64,000 nucleotides of DNA from Sanderia malayensis (GCA_013076295.1 RQOL01000718.1:248001-312000), one strand, 5' to 3'; counted from the stretch's first letter, positions 37,426-48,181 are shown. The notes: a model not told the origin generated them from the letters alone. Program-made: numbers and translations.

Positions 37426-38179
37426 GCAAACAGTAACAGTAACAGTAACAGTAACACTAAACAGCAAAGAAAAAAGAATTAAAGTAAATTTAAATTAAAA
37501 ATAAAAGCCAAAAATACTACATTGTAGCAATAGCTTACATCTCAATATCAGTAATCATGCATGGTATGATAAAATTGAAGTGTTTTGTCTAGGAATTGTT
37601 TTCAAGGAGCCATAATTTAAGAAACTTTTTGCAAGTAAATTTTGATTTGCAAATCTTTATATCTTTTGGAATGTTATTCCAAATTTTAACTCCATTGTTA
37701 ATTACACTGTTTTGCATTGAATTTGTTCTCATAGCAGGCTGAGAGAAAAAACCTGAGGTTGCTTGCCTGGTTCTTATGGAGTGTTTAGTACTCGTCAATT
37801 GAAACAAATCACAAAAATGCTTTTCCAAATTATTCTTATTTATATCAAACATAAATTTACCATATTCATTTTTATAACAATGCTTACAAGCTGAAACAAC
37901 TCTGTCCTTATCCATCACTGCTTCAAAATCACATTTTGTTTTCGTACTGGAGAAATTCATTTGTATTGTAACTTCATCATTTGTAAATTTTGATGCGTCA
38001 TGCCATGCAAAGCTTATCTTGAAAACCAAGGGGGGAAGCATTTCTGACACAAGCGCCGTTGTTGGCCTCACTATCGATGAATATATTTGAGTAGACCAAT
38101 CAGAACGACGTATTTTAAAACCTTGCACTGTGAATGGAGGAACAAAACTTGTTTCCGAGTTCCGATTTTTGATGCTCAA
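37426..38179 (-). pseudogene. 3' end of a CR1/L2-like non-LTR retrotransposon
   Basis: The minus-strand frame 37589-38179 ends with SIRTRQATSGFF, MRTN, and GVKIWNNIPKDIK...FKK.L-type sequence, the usual extreme C-terminus of endonuclease-reverse transcriptase proteins of this type. Downstream on that strand is a microsatellite tail (about four units of gtaaca, seen on plus at 37433-37458), common at the 3' end of such elements. The N-terminal 80 or so residues do not look like the family, so the copy is 5'-truncated or rearranged. Confidence 0.6.
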
Positions 38180-38462
38180 ATGTGGTAAGTCCCTGTTGGT
38201 GGAGGGAAGGAATGAGCAAAAACACAGGGACGCAATGTAACGAGTCTAGTGGAAGCGCGCCAGCGGATAAAAATGTGGGTTTGCGAATTGCGATTGCGTC
38301 GCGTCGCGTCAAGCAAAGCAAGCTCGTGTCGTCTGGTCTTGTGTCTTGTGCGGTAGACATATGTTCTTGGGCAACTTGTTGATGATATAAGCCAGCATAT
38401 TTTTATTGGGAGCAACTGGGATAAGAGAGTGAAGTAAGAGTAAGACTTTTTTGATTAAGAAG
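38180..38462 (+). promoter_or_regulatory. Upstream region of the PP2C gene
   Basis: GC-richer than its surroundings around 38250-38340, with repeats of gcgtc and aagcaaagcaagc. It is the likely promoter by position only; no TATA box is evident next to the start codon. Confidence 0.3.
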
Positions 38463-40393
38463 ATGAAGCGTTTTTGCCGAATTCGTCTATCCTTACAAGA
38501 GTTCAAGCTTGTGAGGAATTTTTGTTCATCGAAGTCCAACTTTAGTCCAGCGATTGATTCTGCTGCGAGAAATGGCCTGACTGCTGCAAGTTCAAGAGCA
38601 ACTGGCAAGCTATTAATAATGGCCACCTCCACGAAAATACTTAAACAGCATTTAACATCTTCGGCATTTGAAAATTGTGGGTTTGTTTCAGTAAGTGGTA
38701 GAAACAAAGAAAACGACGACCGTGGCAATTGTATTGCACTGAAGCCTGGCGTGGAATATTTTGGTGTGTTTGATGGGCATTGTGGAGCCTACGCAGGAGA
38801 TTTTCTTAACAGAAGGTTACCTGGAATTTTGAAAGAGGAAATCAATGCGCTTCAACTTGTGACTGTCAATGACTATGCAATCAATGGGGAAAAATTGTTC
38901 ATATCAGCTTTCAATAAATGTCAGAAATGTCTAAAAGAAGCAATTTATTTGGAGGATTTTGATAAGAAAGTCATAGGTAAGATTAACATCAAGTATAGTA
39001 CTTGCACATACATGCATTTGGTTGGAAAACTTGCTTCCACTCACATTTACACTTGCACCTTCTCTATTGTAATCACCCTTGAGATTTTTTGAAGTGACAG
39101 CCATTCTGCCAAAACAAGGCCATATTTTGATAGATACCAGTATGTTTTTGTTTTCGAACAAATCTTTCACTAAGAGTTGCCATGTTTAAGCTTTATGCTC
39201 AAGCTTTATGCTCTTTCTGGACTGGGTCCAATGAATAGAATAAAATTACATGGATTTTTGCAAATAAATATCCTAATCCTCCATCCAATAAAATTCATAG
39301 AATTAGGAACTGAGGGACCAGAGGCATACCCCCCCCCATATTTTGAACAATCGTCCCTTTAGAGTGGAAAAGGGTGATTAAAGAAATGTTTTTTTTTTAA
39401 GTCAGCAAATACCCATCTTATGTTTCATTCATGTTCATAATAGCACATTTCTATAATGGAAGGACATGCTTGCAAATCTTGTCCACAGCCTCTTGGCTCC
39501 CTATCTGAATACAACTCTCCAAATTTCAAAATTTGTGTGGCTGCCCTTTGAAAAGTCTTGCTCCAAGTTTCAAATGCAAATTTCTTTTATATCCCAGATA
39601 ACATCCCTCCAAGGTCTTTGTCCAGAAATTGTTTCAAACATCCAAATTATGCACAATAGTCACTGTCACATATTTCCTGAACATATGCAGCCCCCTCATA
39701 TAAAAGTACTTCCACATTTTAGGAAACTGTGTATATTATATGTTCTTATTTATTAAAGTTCATCCATTTGAGGTGTTGCTATATTAGTCAGTTCTTCATG
39801 CTAAAAAAATAAACAGTATAATTGTTTGATTTCCAGACCGAATAGGAAGCACTGCATTAGTAGCTTTGATAATTAACAATACAAGATTGTTGATTTCTCA
39901 TGTTGGTGATAGCCGAGCTGTGCTGTCAAAGTCTGGTAACCCTGTTTGTCTAACAGATGACCACACACCAGATAATGAGAAGGAAGTGGATAGGATCATC
40001 AAATCTGGTGGCTGGATTGACTGGGATACAAAAATTATACCTTATGTTAATGGCACACTCTCCATGACAAGATCTTTTGGCAATTTTGGTTTGACCAAAG
40101 CTGGTATTATACAAACACCTTATGTGTTCCAATTGGACTTTGAATTCGAAAATGATGAATTCCTTATTCTTTGTACTGATGGCATTTCAAACTACATGAT
40201 GGATGGGGACATGATAGACTTAGTCACTCAGCACACAAATGCACAAGATGCAGCATTGGCCTTGACATCTGCAGCATCAAACTTTGGCTCTGGAGATGAT
40301 ACAACAGCCATTGTCATCAGGCTAGATGCATGGAAAAATCACTCTAACTCATGCCAGCACCATATAAGAACCAGTTTCACAAGAAGATATTGA
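38463..40393 (+). CDS. PPM1K: PP2C-family protein phosphatase, PPM1K-like (probably mitochondrial)
   Basis: Two exons, 38463-38976 and 39837-40393, joined GT-AG in phase 1, encode 356 residues. The first 25 or so residues (MKRFCRIRLSLQEFKLVRNF) are rich in Arg/Lys and hydrophobic residues with no acidic residue except one Glu, like a mitochondrial targeting peptide. PP2C motifs occur in order: NKENDDR, YFGVFDGHCG (usual form DGHGG), IGSTALVALI, HVGDSRAVL, DDHTPD, VNGTLSMTRSFG, LCTDGI and GSGDDTTAIV. The metal-binding Asp residues are all present. VNG-L-MTRS-G and the C-terminal LDAWK resemble animal PPM1K, which dephosphorylates the branched-chain ketoacid dehydrogenase complex; that substrate is inferred from similarity. 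The Gly-to-Cys change in DGHCG is unusual but not at a metal ligand. Another member of the PPM family is possible. Confidence 0.88.
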
Positions 40394-40738
40394 GCAGGTA
40401 ACTTGTTATCGTCATGCCTATATATATCATATTTATTTTGCCCTTTTATTTAACTTCAATGATATCTGCCCCATGTGTGGCCAAGAATGATTTATATTCC
40501 TGTATTTAATGCATTCAATACAAAGTAGACCGCATTCAGTTTTAACTATATAAAGCACAAACAATTTAAAGTTTAATAATTATATCAATATCAATCCATG
40601 TTTAAGAAGTGTGCCTCTGTTTATTACACATGTTCAACCTTTATAACGCAATGGCCTTCACATTGTTTAACCACCTGTTAACAATGTTTTACCAGCAAAG
40701 TTTACTAGGTACTGATTTTCACCCTCTTCTTTAACACA
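40394..40738. other. 3' UTR of the PP2C gene and spacer before the tRNA array
   Basis: AT-rich, without an obvious AATAAA. The array begins abruptly: the usual spacer (gattggaaaaattggtc...) is absent before the first tRNA copy. Confidence 0.4.
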
Positions 40739-40810
40739 GGGGATATAGCTCAGTGGTAGAGCATTCGACTGCAGATCGAGAGGTCCCTGGTTCAATCCCG
40801 GGTGTCCCCT
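40739..40810 (+). tRNA. trnC-GCA: tRNA-Cys(GCA) copy 1
   Basis: Matches the consensus exactly; first copy of the array. Confidence 0.95.
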
Positions 40811-40915
40811 AACCTTATTTTATCGTTTATACGCCACTTTTTACGTTTATGATTTTATGTTACATAGTCATTTCTTGATTGAAAAATTGGTCTAAAATTA
40901 GTACCTGCCTATCGT

Positions 40916-40987
40916 GGGGATATAGCTCAGTGGTAGAGCATTCGACTGCAGATCGAGAGGTCCCTGGTTCAATCCCGGGTGTCCCCT
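40916..40987 (+). tRNA. trnC-GCA: tRNA-Cys(GCA) copy 2
   Basis: Consensus sequence. Confidence 0.95.
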
Positions 40988-41092
40988 AACCTTATTTTAT
41001 CGTTTATACGCCACTTTTTACGTTTATGATTTTATGTTACATAGTCATTTCTTGATTGAAAAATTGGTCTAAAATTAGTACCTGCCTATCGT

Positions 41093-41164
41093 GGGGATAT
41101 AGCTCAGTAGTAGAGCATTCGACTGCAGATCGAGAGGTCCCTGGTTCAATCCCGGGTGTCCCCT
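41093..41164 (+). tRNA. trnC-GCA: tRNA-Cys(GCA) copy 3
   Basis: One D-loop change (cagtagtag), within the A box. Confidence 0.88.
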
Positions 41165-41271
41165 AACCTTATTTTATCGTTTTATACGCCACTTTTCTCG
41201 TTTCTGATTTTAGGTTACATAGTCATTTCTTGATTGGAAAACTTTGTCTAAAATTAGTACCTGCCTATCGT

Positions 41272-41343
41272 GGGGATATAGCTCAGTGGTAGAGCATTCG
41301 ACTGCAGATCGAGAGGTCCCTGGTTCAATCCCGGGTGTCCCCT
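41272..41343 (+). tRNA. trnC-GCA: tRNA-Cys(GCA) copy 4
   Basis: Consensus sequence. Confidence 0.95.
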
Positions 41344-41450
41344 AACCTTATTTTATCGTTTTATACGCCACTTTTCTCGTTTCTGATTTTAGGTTACATA
41401 GTCATTTCTTGATTGGAAAACTTTGTCTAAAATTAGTACCTGCCTATCGT

Positions 41451-41522
41451 GGGGATATAGCTCAGTGGTAGAGCATTCGACTGCAGATCGAGAGGTCCCT
41501 GGTTCAATCCCGGGTGTCCCCT
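41451..41522 (+). tRNA. trnC-GCA: tRNA-Cys(GCA) copy 5
   Basis: Consensus; its downstream spacer holds the MITE. Confidence 0.95.
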
Positions 41523-41575
41523 AACCTTATTTTATCGTTTTATACGCCACTTTTCTCGTTTCTGATTTTAGGTTA

Positions 41576-41924
41576 CTTTAATCGGAGAAACTTTCGCGGG
41601 AAGAAACTTTCGCGAGGCGAAAAAAACGCGAAATTTCTAGAATTAACTTTCGCGTTTTAGGCAAAATCGGATATTTTGCGAGAATAAACTTTCGCGAATT
41701 CCAAGTCTGAACAGAAACTTTAAACAGAAACCTTGAAGTAGTTTTTATTCGAAGTGAAACTTTTTCATAAATTTCGCGAAGTTCCAATTTTGAAATTTTT
41801 ATCAAGAATAAACTTTCGCGAATTTCACGTTTTAGAAAATTTCGCGCAATAAACTTTCGCGAATTTTGGCCAAAAACGCGAAAATCGCGAAAGTTTCTTC
41901 CCGCGAAAGTTTCTCCGATTAAAG
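41576..41924. mobile_element. TA-flanked MITE, CTTTCGCG family, copy 2 (inside a tRNA spacer)
   Basis: Ends ctttaatcggagaaactttc with an exact inverted partner; TA at 41574-41575 and 41925-41926. Removing the element and one TA restores the gttacatagtcatttcttg spacer of the neighbouring units. Very similar to 19178-19560 but lacking about 35 bp. Confidence 0.9.
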
Positions 41925-41980
41925 TACATAGTCATTTCTTGATTGGAAAACTTTGTCTAAAATTAGTACCTGCCTATCGT

Positions 41981-42052
41981 GGGGATATAGCTCAGTGGTA
42001 GAGCATTCGACTGCAGATCGAGAGGTCCCTGGTTCAATCCCGGGTGTCCCCT
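41981..42052 (+). tRNA. trnC-GCA: tRNA-Cys(GCA) copy 6
   Basis: Consensus; directly after the MITE-bearing spacer. Confidence 0.95.
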
Positions 42053-42159
42053 AACCTTATTTTATCGTTTTATACGCCACTTTTCTCGTTTCTTATTTTA
42101 TGTTACATAGTCATTTCTTGATTGGAAAAATTGGTCTAAAATTAGTACCTGCCTATCGT

Positions 42160-42231
42160 GGGGATATAGCTCAGTGGTAGAGCGTTCGACTGCAGATCGA
42201 GAGGTCCCTGGTTCAATCCCGGGTGTCCCCT
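42160..42231 (+). tRNA. trnC-GCA: tRNA-Cys(GCA) copy 7
   Basis: Position 26 A to G only. Confidence 0.92.
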
Positions 42232-42338
42232 AACCTTATTTTCTCGTTTTATACGCCACTTTTCTCGTTTCTTATTTTATGTTGCATAGTCATTTCTTGA
42301 TTGGAAAAATTGGTCTAAAATTAGTACCTGCCTATCGT

Positions 42339-42410
42339 AGGGATATAGCTCAGTGGTAGAGCATTCGACTGCAGATCGAGAGGTCCCTGGTTCAATCCCG
42401 GGTGTCCCCT
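42339..42410 (+). tRNA. trnC-GCA: tRNA-Cys(GCA) copy 8
   Basis: First base A instead of G, breaking pair 1:72. Confidence 0.85.
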
Positions 42411-42517
42411 AACCTTATTTTATCGTTTTATACGCCACGTTTCTGGTTTCTTATTTTATGTTACATAGTCATTTCTTGATTGGAAAAATTGGTCTAAAAT
42501 TAGTACCTGCCTATCGT

Positions 42518-42589
42518 GGGGATATAGCTCAGTGGTAGAGCATTCGACTGCAGATCGAGAGGTCCCTGGTTCAATCCCGGGTGTCCCCT
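42518..42589 (+). tRNA. trnC-GCA: tRNA-Cys(GCA) copy 9
   Basis: Consensus sequence. Confidence 0.95.
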
Positions 42590-42696
42590 AACCTTATTTT
42601 ATCGTTTTATACGCCACGTTTCTGGTTTCTTATTTTATGTTACATAGTCATTTCTTGATTGGAAAAATTGGTCTAAAATTAGTACCTGCCTATCGT

Positions 42697-42768
42697 GGGG
42701 ATATAGCTCAGTGGTAGAGCATTCGACTGCAGATCGAGAGGTCCCTGGTTCAATCCCGGGTGTCCCCT
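42697..42768 (+). tRNA. trnC-GCA: tRNA-Cys(GCA) copy 10
   Basis: Consensus; last copy before the retroelement. Confidence 0.95.
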
Positions 42769-43129
42769 AACCTTATTTTATCGTTTTATACGCCACTTTT
42801 CTCGTTTCTGATTTTATCTTACATAGTCCTTTCTTGATTGGAAAAATATTATTGTTTCAGAAATTTATATCTTATACACACATCTTAAAAGTATTCTAAC
42901 ATAACAAATTCTAACAAAACATAACATTCTAACATAACAAATTCTAACATACATTCTAACATAACAAATTCTAACGTAATAACGTAACGTAAAAAAATTC
43001 CAACATAATATAAAAAAAAACTCGGAAAGAAGAATAATTTAAAAACCTAATCCTAAAAGCAAGTCATTGCAAATAAAATTAAAAAACAAACCCCTGCTAC
43101 TCAGAACCCCCTAAAATAAAATAAAAGAT

Positions 43130-43690
43130 TTATAAAATATTTGTATTAAAAATGTTTAGTCCAAAATTTTCTGCCATCTCTTGGTCCTTGTTCACTCTCC
43201 ATGGCCTCCTTGATCCTCTAACGCAAAGTATTACTGAGTGTAGAATTTTGAAAGATAATTTTGTTCTAATCCATGTTATAGCAGATGAATAGGATTCATT
43301 TTGTTTCAAAGCCAGTTTTTTTGCGAGTATGCTTAAAAAATTTCTGCACTCGAATCCCATCCCGCCATTCGTCCCCATCACAAGTGGCGTAAATGCTCCA
43401 TGTTCAACTTGAGTTATTCTTTCCATGTACGATCTTTCCTTTTCTAGCTCATGCTGATGGGATATTCTTTCAGTGGATTGATTTCTGTTGCTTGCAGCAT
43501 TTACATGCGTGATTCTAACATCGAAGAATGCATTTTGGCCTAAGCGCCAGAAACCATTTGCTTTAATATCAAGTTGGGCTTCATTACTAGTGTTTGCAGA
43601 TAGTAAGCAAAACCTTTCATCATCTAAGGGAATAAGGTGACGCTTTATCTTTAGACTAACCAGTCTTGTTAAGCCAAGCCTAGGCCAGAA
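43130..43690 (-). pseudogene. C-terminal, possible endonuclease domain of the retroelement
   Basis: Read downwards from about 43660: LIPLDDERFCLL, ANGFWRLGQNAFFDVRITHV, ELEKERSYMERITQVEHG, FTPLVMGTNGGMGFE, and WIRTKLSFKILHSVILCVRG. FFDVR plus later Glu/Lys residues is compatible with a PD-(D/E)XK-type nuclease fold, as carried at the C-terminus by restriction-like-endonuclease retrotransposons; this is an inference. The region 43690-43920, where a zinc-knuckle linker would be expected, holds no matching frame, so the copy seems internally deleted or replaced. Confidence 0.5.
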
Positions 43691-43920
43691 GGCCTAGGCC
43701 TGTTAGAGAGATACACAGTAACAAAGCCTGTTTTGTCCGACTTGCAATCGACAATCTAATAACTGACTGATATTAACTCAACGTACAAAGTATTTAGTTA
43801 TTGACACACAACATACATGTTTCCGTAATTGATGTTCACACAAGGGTGTGTGCCGGACTTCACACAACGTGACGTCGCCGGCTCTAATTATTACAGAGCA
43901 CCGACACGACAAAAGTATAC

Positions 43921-45412
43921 TTATTCGTTACACTTTATGTCTGCAGCCCTACGAATATCTTCATCAGTATAATGCATAATCATGCTTTGGGCAATGATTG
44001 AATCCACATGTGGCTTTGTTAGTGTTGTTGAGCTTTCGTAGTGCTGGGGACTTTCTATCAATAAAGATGGTATGCCGAGTCCCCCGTCTCTTGATGGTAA
44101 TGATAGGAGATGATTGAAGGAATCAGGGAACGGTTCAGTTTGGCCAAAAATTGTAGGCAAAAAGGAATCATACAATAACTCATCCAGTGGTTCAAAATAC
44201 TCCTGGAAATCTGGAATTGTCCTCATGAAATATGTAAACTTAGATTTGTACCCCTTGGTGAGAGCAATATAAGCAGCCTGCGGCTGTGACTTGGCTATGG
44301 CTGTAAGAGTGGTTAGCTCCTGTATCCATTTCGAAACCTTTTCGTTGCAATATTCATCTTTATATTCTTTGGATCCAATCACAGCTCCAAGATGACGTTT
44401 ACCATCAACAGTAATGTTTACACTGTCACCGAAAACATTATCTGCTTCCTCCATAATATCTTGCGATTTTACCATGAGCCAACTCTTGGAACTGTTCACA
44501 TAATATCCATACTTCCGCCCTTCACCTATTAGCTGTTGATACCAAGAAAAGAGTTGTCGAATTTTTCCTCCTGCAGCTGCATCATCAGCAAGCCAAACCT
44601 GTTTTACATCTGGATTGTGTTCTCGGAGGTGCCCAATTATAGCTGCTGTGTTGATAGAATACCAAGGCATAGCGAGAGGATCTCCCTGAGTGGTGCCGTA
44701 TCTTGACAATATCTCAGCTCCCCCAGAGATGAATAATCTTGACTGTTTTCGATAGGTATTTATGATGTATAGATATTTCTGGGCATGGGATTTGTATGTT
44801 ATGCAAACCCACATTGCGATTCATACAATTGAATGCATTCCTGGCATCGATTAGAAGCACACCATCAGCACTTTCACTCTGAAATATTGAACTCATTGCG
44901 TGAATGGCTGCCTCTGCTCCAGCTCCGTGACCTGCACAAGTCTGCAAGGGTCCAGCTGCCTCTTTTATTTCATCATTAAAGGTCCATGAAACTGCCTTTT
45001 CAATTATTCTTCGCAGTACCTCACCTACATAAATAGGTCTTACCCCTGGGTTCTTATCTAAGGGAATCAACCTTGCAGAGACATAAGTTTCCAATAGGTA
45101 GGGATGATAGGATGTTATTAGAAGGTTTCTTGCCATAGCAGCGATTTCCTCTCTCAACTCCTTGCCTACCTTGTTGAAATTCTTGGAGCAAAGAATACGT
45201 CTATACAGGTCTGCATCCATTCCTGAGGGTCCAGCTGAACCCTCCGTCTTTAGCGCTGCTTTTAGGATGAGTTGCTCATCTATAGGCTCAAAGAAGCTAT
45301 GTGGTATATAGTTGATTGGACCAAACAAAAGACAGTCCTCCTCTACAGGTTCAGAAGGAGGATGTTTTTCTCTCAAACCATTTATGACATCTTCTGAAAG
45401 AGAGGATTCCAC
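43921..45412 (-). pseudogene. Reverse transcriptase, frameshifted
   Basis: The upstream frame (45412-44714) carries GSAGPSGMDADLYRRIL, LIPLDKNPGVRPIYVGEVLR, AGHGAGAEAAIHAM and motif A LLIDARNAFN. A frameshift near 44770-44810 leads into the second frame (44814-43921) with GTTQGDPLAMPWYS (motif B), WLADDA (motif C, DD pair), GYYVNSSKSWLMVK, GKRHLGAVIG and SRDGGLGIPSLL. The catalytic Asp residues are preserved. Family: an RT type common in invertebrate genomes; the exact clade is not assigned. Confidence 0.8.
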
Positions 45413-46068
45413 TAGAGCTCTCCTTATCTAAAAATTTTAGGGCTGATGACATTTTCCCCTCCATTACCAACTTTGCAAAAATTCTTGATGTGTCCTTTTC
45501 AGTCTTTCTTCTCTTCAATGACATAAACTTTGACTGGATTTTTCTGATCTCTTTCAGCAGAATATACAGCTCGCCTTTCTTCCATAATTCAAGCCTGTGC
45601 TCTAAACATGCTGAGTGTTCTTTTGCCTTAGATTTAGCTGAAGGCTTCTGCAGCAGCAACCCAGCTAACATCATGAATGCTTTCAAAGCAACGGAGTTGA
45701 GTTTTGAGACTCTATTATTAAACTGTTTCAAAAAAAGGTAAGCTCTGAAATGAAGGCCTTCCCTGCTTTACCTGAAGGGATTTTAAAGATATTCCTTCTA
45801 AATTTCACCACTTCATCATATGTTATATTTACAAGTCTACAAAATTCTGTGTATGGCATACTTCCCCAAAATTTTGATGATGTGTGGTATTCATTCGGAA
45901 ATATCTCAATTTCAGGCAGGTTTATTTTCCTTTGGTTTTTTTTACCTCATTCTCAAAGATGTTGTTTCCTGCAAATTTCCTTAAATAGTTTCGAGGTATC
46001 CTCAATATAAGCCCTTTCAGATAGGGCTCTTTCTCATTACACGTTTTTTGTCCGCTGCTTGTCGCCAT
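45351..46068 (-). pseudogene. N-terminal part of the retroelement polyprotein
   Basis: A possible start codon at 46068 (MATSSGQKTC), then after a frame change FFLKQFNNRVSKLNSVALK, LLLQKPSAKSKAKEHSACLE, LELWKKGELYILLKEIRKIQ, and RIFAKLVMEGKMSSALKFL. No zinc finger is visible. It joins the RT frame near 45360-45410 through another shift. Confidence 0.55.
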
Positions 46069-46147
46069 TATGCCTTTATTAGGCCCATTATTTATTTATT
46101 AGGTCTTTATTGGAAAAATTGGTCTAAAATTAGTACCTGCCTATTGT

Positions 46148-46219
46148 TGGGATATAGCTCAGTGGTAGAGCATTCGACTGCAGATCGAAAGGTCCCTGGT
46201 TCAATCCCGGGTGTCCCCT
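46148..46219 (+). tRNA. trnC-GCA: tRNA-Cys(GCA) copy 11
   Basis: First base T; one variable-region change (cgaaagg). First copy after the retroelement. Confidence 0.82.
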
Positions 46220-46326
46220 AACCTTATTTTATCGTTTTATACGCCACTTTTCTCGTTTCTTATTTTATGTTACATAGTCATTTCTTGATTGGAAAAATTG
46301 GTCTAAAACTTGTGCCTGCCTATCGT

Positions 46327-46398
46327 GGGTATATAGCTCAGGGGCAGAGCATTCGACTGCAGAACGAGAGGTGCTTGGTTCAAACCCGGGTGTTCCCT
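46327..46398 (+). tRNA. trnC-GCA: tRNA-Cys(GCA)-like copy 12, probable pseudogene
   Basis: Many changes: gggtata start, cagggg D loop, gaacgag anticodon stem mismatch, gtgcttgg and caaaccc in the T arm. Confidence 0.6.
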
Positions 46399-46503
46399 AA
46401 CCTTTTTTATCGTTTTATAGGCCACATTTCTCGTTTCTGCTTCTATCTTACATAGTATTTTTTGGATTGGAAGCATTCGTCTAAATCTAAACCTACTTTT
46501 CGT

Positions 46504-46575
46504 GGGGATATAGCTCAGTGGTAGAGCATTCGACTGCAGATCGAGAGGTCCCTGGCTCAATCCCGGGTGTCCCCT
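46504..46575 (+). tRNA. trnC-GCA: tRNA-Cys(GCA) copy 13
   Basis: B-box T to C (ggctcaatccc), affecting the TPsiC loop. Confidence 0.8.
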
Positions 46576-46682
46576 AACCTTATTTTATCGTTTTATACGC
46601 CGCTTTCCTTTTTTCTGATTTTATGATACATAGTCATTTCTTGATTGGAAAAATTGGTCTAAAACTTGTGCTTGCCTATCTT

Positions 46683-46754
46683 TGGGATATAGCTCTGTGG
46701 TAGAGCATTCGACTGCAGATCGAGAGGTCCCTGGTTCAATCCCGGGTGTTCCCT
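46683..46754 (+). tRNA. trnC-GCA: tRNA-Cys(GCA) copy 14
   Basis: First base T; ctctgtgg in the D loop; acceptor 3' side tgttccc. Confidence 0.72.
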
Positions 46755-46859
46755 AACTTCTTTTATCGTTTTATACGCCGCGTTTATCGTTTCTGCTTCT
46801 ATCTTACATAGTATTTTCTGGATTGGAAGCATTTGTCTAAATCTAAACCTACTTTTCGT

Positions 46860-46931
46860 GGGGATATAGCTCAGTGGTAGAGCATTCGACTGCAGATCGA
46901 GAGGTCCCTGGTTGAATCCCGGGTGTCCCTT
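46860..46931 (+). tRNA. trnC-GCA: tRNA-Cys(GCA) copy 15
   Basis: ggttgaatccc in the B box and tgtccctt at the 3' end (pair 1:72 lost). Confidence 0.7.
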
Positions 46932-47037
46932 AACCTTATTTTAACGTTTTATACGCCACTCTTCTCGTTTCTGATTTTATGATACATGTCATTTTTTGAA
47001 TGGAAAAATTGGTCTAAAATTAGTACCCGTCTATCGT

Positions 47038-47109
47038 GAGGATATAGCTCAGTGGTAGAGCATTCGACTGCAGAGCGAGAGGTCCTTGGTTCAATCCCGG
47101 TTGTCCCAT
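47038..47109 (+). tRNA. trnC-GCA: tRNA-Cys(GCA)-like copy 16, probable pseudogene
   Basis: gagg start, cagagcgag anticodon-stem mismatch, ccttgg and cccggttgtccca in the T arm and acceptor. Confidence 0.55.
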
Positions 47110-47216
47110 AACCTTATGTTATCCTTTTATACGCCACTTTCCTTTTTTCTGATTTTATGATATATAGTCATTGCTTGAATTGAAAAATTGGTCTAAAATT
47201 ACTACCTGCCTGTCGT

Positions 47217-47288
47217 GGGGATATAGCTCAGTGGTAGAGCATTCGACTGCAGATCGAGAGGTCCCTGGTTCAATCCCGGGTGTCCCCT
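47217..47288 (+). tRNA. trnC-GCA: tRNA-Cys(GCA) copy 17
   Basis: Consensus sequence. Confidence 0.95.
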
Positions 47289-47395
47289 AACCTTATTTTA
47301 TTGTTTTATACGACACTATTCTCGTTTCCGCTTTCCTCTTTTATAGTAATTTCTTGATTGGAAAAATTGGTGTAAAACTTGTGCTTGCCTATCTT

Positions 47396-47467
47396 TGGGA
47401 TATAGCTCAGTGGTAAAGCATTCGACTGCAGATCGAGAGGTCCCTGATTCAATTCCGGGTGTCCCCT
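47396..47467 (+). tRNA. trnC-GCA: tRNA-Cys(GCA) copy 18
   Basis: First base T; gtaaagc breaks a D-stem pair; ctgattcaattccggg in the T arm. Confidence 0.65.
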
Positions 47468-47572
47468 AACTTTTTTTATCGTTTTATACGCCACGTTTCT
47501 CGTTTCTGCTTCTATCTTACATAGTATTTTTTGGATTGGAAGCATTCGTCTAAATCTAAACCTACTTTTCGT

Positions 47573-47644
47573 GGGGATATAGCTCAGTGATAGAGCATTC
47601 GACTGCAGATCGAGAGGTCCCTGGTTCAATCCCGGATGTCCCCT
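47573..47644 (+). tRNA. trnC-GCA: tRNA-Cys(GCA) copy 19
   Basis: gtgatag D loop; cccggatgtcccc breaks the last T-stem pair. Confidence 0.78.
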
Positions 47645-47751
47645 AACCTTATTTTATTGTTTTATAGGCCACTTTTCTCGTTTCTGATTTTATGTTACAT
47701 AGTCATTTCTTGATTTGAAAAATTGGTCTAAAATTAGTACCTCCCTATCGT

Positions 47752-47823
47752 GGGGATATAGCTCAGTGGTAGAGCATTCGACTGCAGATCGAGAGGTCCC
47801 TGGTTCAATCCCGGGTGTCCCCT
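47752..47823 (+). tRNA. trnC-GCA: tRNA-Cys(GCA) copy 20
   Basis: Consensus sequence. Confidence 0.95.
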
Positions 47824-47930
47824 AACCTTATTTTATCGTTTTATACGCCACTTTCCTTTTTTCTGATTTTATGATACATAGTCATTTCTTGATTGGAAAA
47901 ATTGGTCTAAAATTTGTGCTTGCCTATCTT

Positions 47931-48002
47931 TGGGATATAGCTCAGTGGTAGAGCATTCGACTGCAGATCGAGAGGTCCCTGGTTCAATCCCGGGTGTCCC
48001 CT
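47931..48002 (+). tRNA. trnC-GCA: tRNA-Cys(GCA) copy 21
   Basis: Only the first base differs (T). Confidence 0.88.
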
Positions 48003-48109
48003 AACCTTATTTTATCGTTTTATACGCCACTTTCCTTTTTTCTGATTTTATGATACATAGTCATTTCTTGATTGGAAAAATTGGTCTAAAACTTGTGCTT
48101 GCCTATCTT

Positions 48110-48181
48110 TGGGATATAGCTCAGTGGTATAGCATTCGACTGCAGATCGAGAGGTCCCTGATTCAATTCCGGGTGTTCCCT
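48110..48181 (+). tRNA. trnC-GCA: tRNA-Cys(GCA) copy 22
   Basis: First base T, gtatagc D stem, gattcaattccggg T arm, tgttccc acceptor. Confidence 0.6.

Larger units (their letters stand above)
42848..46108 (-). mobile_element. Reverse-transcriptase retroelement inserted in the tRNA array
   Basis: A 3.26-kb insertion between copies 10 and 11. The 11-bp spacer sequence attggaaaaat is present on both sides (42837-42847 and 46109-46119), a target duplication of the kind left by non-LTR retrotransposition. No LTRs are seen. The minus-strand coding capacity is in several frames. The 3' side (42890-43000) holds tandem ttctaacataacaa repeats. Confidence 0.85.
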
